Shown in pieces: positions 58,515-64,000 of a DNA stretch of 64,000 nt. The stretch spans positions 1 through 64,000 of the forward strand of contig QFQQ01000020.1 of assembly GCA_003243445.1 (NCBI GenBank), given 5' to 3'. Both the position numbers and the translations under genes were made by a program. The notes beneath the pieces are model-generated. The model did not search any database, was not told the origin of the DNA, and saw nothing but the letters and a program-made list of their open reading frames with translations. Within the stretch, counting starts at the first letter, position 1, and each line of letters starts with the position of its first letter. The stretch is from Citrobacter freundii. GTDB lineage: Bacteria; Bacteroidota; Bacteroidia; Chitinophagales; Chitinophagaceae.

Positions 58515-60806
58515 CTAGAACGGATAACCAATACCAATATTCAATATCAGATTATCTCTTCTCCATCTTGAGCTTCCAAAATCAATCTGATTCAGCACCC
58601 AACGTTCGCCATCCGGCAGGTATGGCTTTCTCAGCGGGAACGCTACATCCAATCTTATTACCAGGAATGATGCATCAAAGCGCAGACCTACGCCGGCATC
58701 CACCGCGATCTCCTTTAAAAAATTTCCGGTGAACTGCCCGCCGTCAAGAGAATCCTTGCTATACAACCACACATTACCGGCATCGACGAAGAGGGCGCCA
58801 TGTACTATGCTGAATAATTTCGCTCGCAGCTCACTGTTCAACTCCAGTTTCATATCACCTGGACGATCCGGCAAAAATCCGCTTGCACTGATCGCCGGCG
58901 CGTAAGATCCGGGACCAACGGACCGGCTTCTGAAACCGCGAAGACTGTTATTACCACCAGAAAAGAACTGCTTAACAAATGGCAGCGACTTGGAATTTCC
59001 ATAAGGAACCGAAGCACCGATCACAAGCCTGTTCACCCACACCTTCCATTTTGAAAGCTGCCAGTAATGACGGAAATCTGATTCAACCCTGATATACTGT
59101 GAGAATTGCGCACCAAAAATGGATTTCGGACTGCTTTCCTTTGCTCCGGTGATCAGGCCGATGATATTGCCCGACACATCCGCATTACCATTGAAATAGA
59201 TGCCGGTCTTGTAAATATTATCCTGCATCTCATTGTAATTATAATTGTAATTGGCGCCAAGAATGAACTGTTTCTCCACCGCTTTTGCAAGCGTAGGATA
59301 TTTAACTACGCTATCCAGGTATTCCTGGGACACATTGCCCGGCTGAACATAGGTGATAGAAATAGGATTAAAGGTCTGCTCATTCTTTATATCTGTTTTC
59401 CAGGTATATCCGAATGAACCCTGGAATGAATTCACCGAATACAATTTGTTCTTGATCAGTTTTTCAAAACCAATGGTGATATCTGTTCTTGGAACATAAC
59501 CACCGGCATTTTTCCAGTTGAACGGAGAAACAAATTTCGGAATCGACAACGCCGATTTCAAGCCCCAGCGGAACGTATTGTATCCTTTCAGCGTACCACC
59601 AACCTGCACCTCAAATCCTCCGGTCGCATCGATGGAAAGCAATTCACCACCGTGAAAAGTATTTCGTTTCCGCCAGCCTACGGTAACAGACGAACCCGTC
59701 AGGTTATTTGATTTAGTACTGCCATTCACCTCGCCGCGAAGCGACTGCCGCTGCATCGGGCTTAGATAATAATAGGCGTTCAGTTTTGCAGAATCGCCAG
59801 GCACTGGTTCCAGCCTGTTCCTTACAAAGCGGAACAGATTCAGATTCACCAGCCTGCTGATGGTAGCGTTGTGATCCCTGCGATTGTATAATTCACCAGG
59901 TTTGAACTGCATCGCGTCCTCAAAAATGCGCGGTTTGTATTGTCCGTTACGATCAAGAAGGAAATACCCGTTGTAATAGAACATATCTTTCTTACTGGTA
60001 TCCACAGCAGAAGTTGCATTCTGCCTGAATACAGGAAAAATGAAAACATCATTTATGGTATACGCATACAGCAATTCGGGTTTGATACCCGGTTTCAGCT
60101 TTACCTTAAGATCTACTGAATTATCACCAACCGTTGTATCAGTCTGTATAATAAGAAACTCAGGATCGAAATAATAGTAGCCTTTTTCTTTTAAGATGCC
60201 GTCTATGCGCACGCGTTCATCTTTGATCACAGCAAGATCAAAAGGCTGACCTGTTCTCAAAAAAGATGTTGAACTATCTTCTGCAATCGCCTTTTGTATA
60301 ATATTCGACGTATCAAAGATCACATTCCGGATATAATATCTTTCACCTGTTTGCACGGAATATTTGGCCTCAGCCTTTTTGTTCTTTACAACAGTATCTC
60401 CCTGCACTTGCGCCTGGAAAAAGCCTGTATTCTCCAGCGTGTTCTGTAAAACCTTTATGTTCCTTTCAAGATTGACATCACTTAAAAGAACAGGAGGCTC
60501 ACCAACTTTATTCTTCAGCCAGCCACGCAAAGAGTTTTCCTTTTTTGGGTTGCCGGCAAGATTATACATCGATAATTTAAACCGCATGCCCAGGATCTTC
60601 TTATTGGGTTTTGGCCTTGTGAGAGATTGCAATTCTCCTTCAAGATTCTTCTTTTCTTTATTCTTCAGCGATGTGCTGTCGATCTTCACAGAAGATCCTG
60701 TAAACAGCGCGTCACCCGGAGGAAGCTTCTTCAGGTTATTGCACGATACAGTGATGAATGCACAAACAATGATACAGCAGGTATATATAGCGATACGAAA
60801 CTTCAT
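58515..60806 (-). CDS. BamA/TamA-like outer membrane protein, TamL type
   Basis: 763 aa lipoprotein: signal with lipobox V-S-C (Cys22 in 'FITVSCNNLKKLPPG'), POTRA-like repeats over about 40-330 ('SVKIDSTSLKNK', 'NLERNIKVLQNTLENTGFFQAQVQGD', 'GERYYIRNVIFDTSNIIQKAI'), then a 16-strand Omp85 barrel (about 400-763) ending 'DNLILNIGIGYPF', with final Phe as usual. In Bacteroidota the lipidated TamL partners TamB to move lipids or proteins across the envelope. The tamB-like gene lies directly upstream, 9 bp away. Confidence 0.9.
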   Translation of the reverse strand: MKFRIAIYTCCIIVCAFITVSCNNLKKLPPGDALFTGSSVKIDSTSLKNKEKKNLEGELQSLTRPKPNKKILGMRFKLSMYNLAGNPKKENSLRGWLKNKVGEPPVLLSDVNLERNIKVLQNTLENTGFFQAQVQGDTVVKNKKAEAKYSVQTGERYYIRNVIFDTSNIIQKAIAEDSSTSFLRTGQPFDLAVIKDERVRIDGILKEKGYYYFDPEFLIIQTDTTVGDNSVDLKVKLKPGIKPELLYAYTINDVFIFPVFRQNATSAVDTSKKDMFYYNGYFLLDRNGQYKPRIFEDAMQFKPGELYNRRDHNATISRLVNLNLFRFVRNRLEPVPGDSAKLNAYYYLSPMQRQSLRGEVNGSTKSNNLTGSSVTVGWRKRNTFHGGELLSIDATGGFEVQVGGTLKGYNTFRWGLKSALSIPKFVSPFNWKNAGGYVPRTDITIGFEKLIKNKLYSVNSFQGSFGYTWKTDIKNEQTFNPISITYVQPGNVSQEYLDSVVKYPTLAKAVEKQFILGANYNYNYNEMQDNIYKTGIYFNGNADVSGNIIGLITGAKESSPKSIFGAQFSQYIRVESDFRHYWQLSKWKVWVNRLVIGASVPYGNSKSLPFVKQFFSGGNNSLRGFRSRSVGPGSYAPAISASGFLPDRPGDMKLELNSELRAKLFSIVHGALFVDAGNVWLYSKDSLDGGQFTGNFLKEIAVDAGVGLRFDASFLVIRLDVAFPLRKPYLPDGERWVLNQIDFGSSRWRRDNLILNIGIGYPF

Positions 60807-60815
60807 GCAGCTGGT

Positions 60816-63800
60816 TTATTCTGATCCGGATTCTGGTTTACGCGCGGGAGGAACAGGTGCCGACGTATCTTTCTTTTCACCTTCCTGGCCTTGCTGCTCG
60901 CGAAGCCTTTCCTGTCTGCGTCTTTCCCGCTCCGCTTCCCTTTTCTTTTTGCTTTGAAATATCTGTTTGAATCTGTTATAATCAACAGTGATAATAAAAC
61001 CAACGCCGGTTTCCGTTACATACCCATCTATCACGCCCTGGTAATCGTTGTTCACATACGCTCTCAATTTATACCTTCCATCCGAACTCAGGGCATAATT
61101 GACAGACACATTACCTCCGATCATGGAAGAGTTGTTAGATGCCTGCGGACCTTCCAGCGTGATATCACTACCTACTGTAACGGTCAGCCTGTCATTCAAC
61201 AAACGTTTTGAAACACCAACGTTCAAATCCGTTCTATTCTCTCTTTTTCCGCTTGTGTAATCGTCTGTCGCGTCGATACCAAAATTGATATCCACCCCTT
61301 CGATCAACCCTTCAGCCAGTCGATTGAGCTGATCTGCCATCAGTGCACTTACACTTTGTCTCACAAGAGAACTTGTTCCACCGCCGCCGCCCGAGGATAA
61401 CGCAAACGGGTTTTCCGGAACAAACCTGTTCATCAGCAGGAGGGAGAATACCTGTTTATTCATTTCACCTGGTTGCTGGCGTAATGATTCAAGCTGTGTT
61501 CTTGACAGCGTCACTACGTCTCCCTGCACACCATATTGACGGTTGTCCGGTAATGTAATATCAAAACTGATCTGGGGTTTCATCAGTTGACCCTGCATTT
61601 TCAGCAGTACGTCAAAAGGGATCCGCTGGAGATATTTGTTCCGGGTGCCTTCGTCATCACCGGCCAGCGATCCTTTCACAAGATCAAGTGGTGCCGCTTT
61701 GGTAGTATAAACTGCGGTAATGTCCACATTTGCACTGGTAGGCTCGCCTTCCCAGGTGATCTTGCTTCCCTGTTGAATATCAAATTTGCGCTTGAGCATA
61801 TTGAATGAAAGCTGGTAGCTTCCTTCGCTCACTTCATACACGCCGGTCATATTGATCTTTCCACTCGGATCGATCCCTGCGTTCAGATCAGCTTCACCTT
61901 TTACATTCAGCAGATCACCATTCGCTTCATCGATCACCAGAGAAAAATCCGCAGCTTTATCAACCTGGATATTCAGCGAAATATCCATTCCCGTGTATTG
62001 CGACTGATTTAATGTATCCAAGGCAACAAGGAACAGCGAGTCATTGACCGGTGCATCAAAATCAACAAACTCAATGATTCCTTCCCTGTTAACGACTCCC
62101 GGATCCGGTTGCGGCAATACGATGGTCATTTTTGTTTTATCGTTTACCGCAAGTCTTCCGTCCACTTTTGGAGCTTTATCTGTGCCTGTTACTTTAAGAT
62201 TTGTATTGAAATAAAGCTGACCATAAAAAAGCTTGTTATCTTTCTTTGTACTGTTTAACGCACGGAAATTATTTGCCTGCACATCAAGATTAAATGCAAA
62301 ATTTGTATAGTCTGTTGTATTTACTGTTCCGTCCAACGTCAACGGATTGCCTGCGGAATCTTTCACCTGGAACTTATTGAAACGGAGACCTTGTTCTGTC
62401 AGTTCCAGTTTTTCGTCCTCGATATTGAAATAGTTATTCAGCATCGCCACGTTCATGCCGGCTTGCCTGAAGTTCAGCGCACCGGTTACACGAGGTTTGG
62501 CCGTGGTGCCGGCTACTTTGAAACGCCCGTCGATTCCACCCTTTGTATCCCTGATCATTCCATTGGAAAGAATCTCGGCAGTTTTAAGAGGTAATTGCTT
62601 CAGATCAATGTCAGCATCGATCGTGGATGCTTTTACGTTGTAGTTGCCTTCCAGATTCACGTCATTTCCTTTGCCGCTGAGCACAACGTTTGCCTGGTAA
62701 ACATCGGGATTGTGGTTGTTGACTTTTACATCGATATTGCCAAGCGTATCTCCATGGAAGCTGAAATCACGAATGTTCAGATCGCCGGTAAACAATGGCT
62801 GTGTGGTGAGATTTTGCAGATCAACATCACCATTCAGCAATCCATCCACCATCGAAGAGTCAGACATTACCATGGCAGTGAACGTTCCCACTTTGATATT
62901 ATCAAACTTAACTTTTAAAGGAGCCTGAGGCGAAGGCGTCGCACTATTGATGCTCAACTGCTGTCCCGATCTGCTCAAGGTAAAATCCGTTGCATAAAAA
63001 CCACCATTGGAGGTTACAACGATTTTATTATCCCTGCCTACCTCCCATTTATCATAATTCAACAACAGATCATCCGGTTTCAATGAAAAGACAAGATCAC
63101 CGTTTTGTGACTGTTGCAATTGGCCGCCAACGGTGTATTTGTCTTTAACCGCCTTATCCCTGATAGCAAGATCAAAGTCAATAATATTATTTGCAATTGT
63201 TGCCGTAAGCAAGGTGCTATCGAGTAAGATACTGCTGCCGCTTTTGATCTGTTGCGCAGCAAGTTTTACTACGAGCCCCGAATCACGCGTGTTCATATCA
63301 ACACGAAGATTGCTGATATGATTAGCGCTGATCAAGATCTCGTCCGATTTTAACATTGCCTGTGCTTCCTGCTGTGAAGAGAACCTTGCATCCAGCGCAG
63401 TTCCTTTGATCCTTTCTAGGCCCGGCACCAGCGAGTGCAGCAGCGGCTTATCCAACACGTATGCCTGTAATTTGAAATCATACGGATCCGGTTGTTTTGC
63501 TGCCTTTGCCAAACCCATTGAATAATACTTATCAATGGTCTGCATGAACACATCACCAAGCTGTGTTAATTTATATTGTCCATCGATGCGGGCATAAAAC
63601 ACATCGCTATTGAGCTGGAGATAATTTCCTGCTTCAGCTTTGCCTGCCATCAGTTGCACCGTATCAATTTGTATGCGGCGTTCGCCCTGTACGAGCACGG
63701 ATTCTGTTACAAACAATTTACCATCCAGGTCATCAGGATCTACTTTTGCAAAATCAGCATTGAGCTTGCCATGATAAGTCAGCACATCGGGTGTAAGGTG

Positions 63801-64000
63801 AAGTTGTTGCGCTTTGATGCTGTCCACCATTAACTCCACTTTCAGATCAGATGGATAATCAGATGCAAGATTGGCTGAAGCATCCATTGTGAAATGGATA
63901 TTCGGATCTTCCATGCCTGCTTTTGCTGTCAGTTGCTGGCTGGCAATAGCAGCATCGAGTGTAAGATCTTTATAGGTATACTTTTTATATGTTGCGGAAT
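60816..64000 (-). CDS. tamB: TamB-family translocation protein (partial)
   Basis: The frame is open from 64000 to the stop at 60816, at least 1061 residues; the N-terminus lies beyond the right edge. It is a long beta-taco protein with repeating short beta strands and hydrophobic grooves, and the TamB C-terminal signature region ('ITGVYEVSEGSYQLSFNMLKRKFDIQQGSKITWEGEPTSANVDITAVYTTKAAPLDLVKG', then 'LADQLNRLAEGLIEGVDINFGIDA...NRTDLNVGVSKRLLNDRLTVTVGSDITLEG'). It forms a bridge for phospholipid or protein traffic between inner and outer membrane, with the TamL gene as operon partner. The C-terminal R/E/Q-rich tail ('KKREAERERRRQERLREQQGQEGEKK') is unusual. Confidence 0.9.
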   Translation of the reverse strand, partial: SATYKKYTYKDLTLDAAIASQQLTAKAGMEDPNIHFTMDASANLASDYPSDLKVELMVDSIKAQQLHLTPDVLTYHGKLNADFAKVDPDDLDGKLFVTESVLVQGERRIQIDTVQLMAGKAEAGNYLQLNSDVFYARIDGQYKLTQLGDVFMQTIDKYYSMGLAKAAKQPDPYDFKLQAYVLDKPLLHSLVPGLERIKGTALDARFSSQQEAQAMLKSDEILISANHISNLRVDMNTRDSGLVVKLAAQQIKSGSSILLDSTLLTATIANNIIDFDLAIRDKAVKDKYTVGGQLQQSQNGDLVFSLKPDDLLLNYDKWEVGRDNKIVVTSNGGFYATDFTLSRSGQQLSINSATPSPQAPLKVKFDNIKVGTFTAMVMSDSSMVDGLLNGDVDLQNLTTQPLFTGDLNIRDFSFHGDTLGNIDVKVNNHNPDVYQANVVLSGKGNDVNLEGNYNVKASTIDADIDLKQLPLKTAEILSNGMIRDTKGGIDGRFKVAGTTAKPRVTGALNFRQAGMNVAMLNNYFNIEDEKLELTEQGLRFNKFQVKDSAGNPLTLDGTVNTTDYTNFAFNLDVQANNFRALNSTKKDNKLFYGQLYFNTNLKVTGTDKAPKVDGRLAVNDKTKMTIVLPQPDPGVVNREGIIEFVDFDAPVNDSLFLVALDTLNQSQYTGMDISLNIQVDKAADFSLVIDEANGDLLNVKGEADLNAGIDPSGKINMTGVYEVSEGSYQLSFNMLKRKFDIQQGSKITWEGEPTSANVDITAVYTTKAAPLDLVKGSLAGDDEGTRNKYLQRIPFDVLLKMQGQLMKPQISFDITLPDNRQYGVQGDVVTLSRTQLESLRQQPGEMNKQVFSLLLMNRFVPENPFALSSGGGGGTSSLVRQSVSALMADQLNRLAEGLIEGVDINFGIDATDDYTSGKRENRTDLNVGVSKRLLNDRLTVTVGSDITLEGPQASNNSSMIGGNVSVNYALSSDGRYKLRAYVNNDYQGVIDGYVTETGVGFIITVDYNRFKQIFQSKKKREAERERRRQERLREQQGQEGEKKDTSAPVPPARKPESGSE

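Noticed and set aside
58166..58537. Open frames reading Asp-Gly-Arg/His-Arg-Pro-type repeats on both strands
   Set aside because: They are translations of the F3 heptamer array, without start context or family resemblance.

Overview
The window looks like part of a Bacteroidota chromosome, most likely from a Chitinophagaceae-like genus. The evidence is a SusC/TonB-type outer membrane barrel protein, the coaX/OMP/lptC block, DUF2911, GIN-domain (DUF2807) and DUF4197 secreted proteins, a propeller-type LytS/LytTR system, hybrid kinases with three receivers, and promoters of the form TTG-N20-TAnnTTTG with few clear Shine-Dalgarno sites. About 50 protein genes are supported; no rRNA, tRNA or CRISPR array was seen.

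Layout. 0-12 kb: three small secreted PepSY-like paralogues, an sdpR-sdpI-hydrolase operon with a clear operator, an ACP phosphodiesterase whose start has been overwritten by a repeat, two tandem DUF2911 genes, asnB, a Cys/Met PLP enzyme and a TIGR02757 gene. 12-19 kb: a large outer membrane barrel, a fatty acid hydroxylase, a class-A-beta-lactamase-like hydrolase and an FAH-family enzyme. 19-26 kb: a signalling operon (triple-receiver hybrid kinase, CheR, CheB, REC-PAS kinase, receiver protein). 26-35 kb: a gene-poor stretch, an XRE regulator, a GIN-domain protein, a flavin reductase, DUF4197, lysS and an SDR enzyme. 35-43 kb: lptC, an outer membrane protein, coaX, a LON-domain protein, an O-antigen ligase-like protein, meaB and two glycosyltransferases, all consistent with envelope and central metabolism. 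43-51 kb: a REP-like 227-bp duplication, a LytTR regulator with its propeller kinase, and typA. 51-64 kb: an alpha/beta hydrolase, bestrophin plus UspA, an OmpR-type two-component pair, a Tat-exported Gfo/Idh/MocA oxidoreductase, and a TamL (BamA-like)/TamB pair running off the right edge.

The coding genes are mostly ordinary. The unusual part is between them. Many intergenic regions hold a long hairpin whose two arms are short degenerate tandem repeats (unit 7-10 bp) in inverted orientation. At least eight unit families occur in 64 kb, called here F1 (TTTTTAC), F2 (GGAACCTCT), F3 (GATGGTCGA/GATGGCCGA), F4 (GACCGCAGACCGCCGACC), F5 (GGATTATTGGGATT), F6 (CGCAGATTT), F7 (CACGAATGGT) and F8 (GTTTAAAC-like). 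Most families recur at two to five unrelated loci. The arms usually begin or end within about 0-15 bp of a stop codon and in several genes they supply the stop codon or the last codons; in one gene an array has replaced the first codons and in another it probably replaced an output domain.

Other dispersed palindromes are also present: two ~350-bp nested ('Russian doll') palindromes; two MITE-like elements with matching terminal inverted repeats and 11-bp direct repeats; three hairpins that keep a core and loop but whose arms co-vary; and a duplicated REP-like unit. Together these suggest an active process that creates or spreads palindromic DNA at gene ends. That process is the best candidate for something undescribed here.
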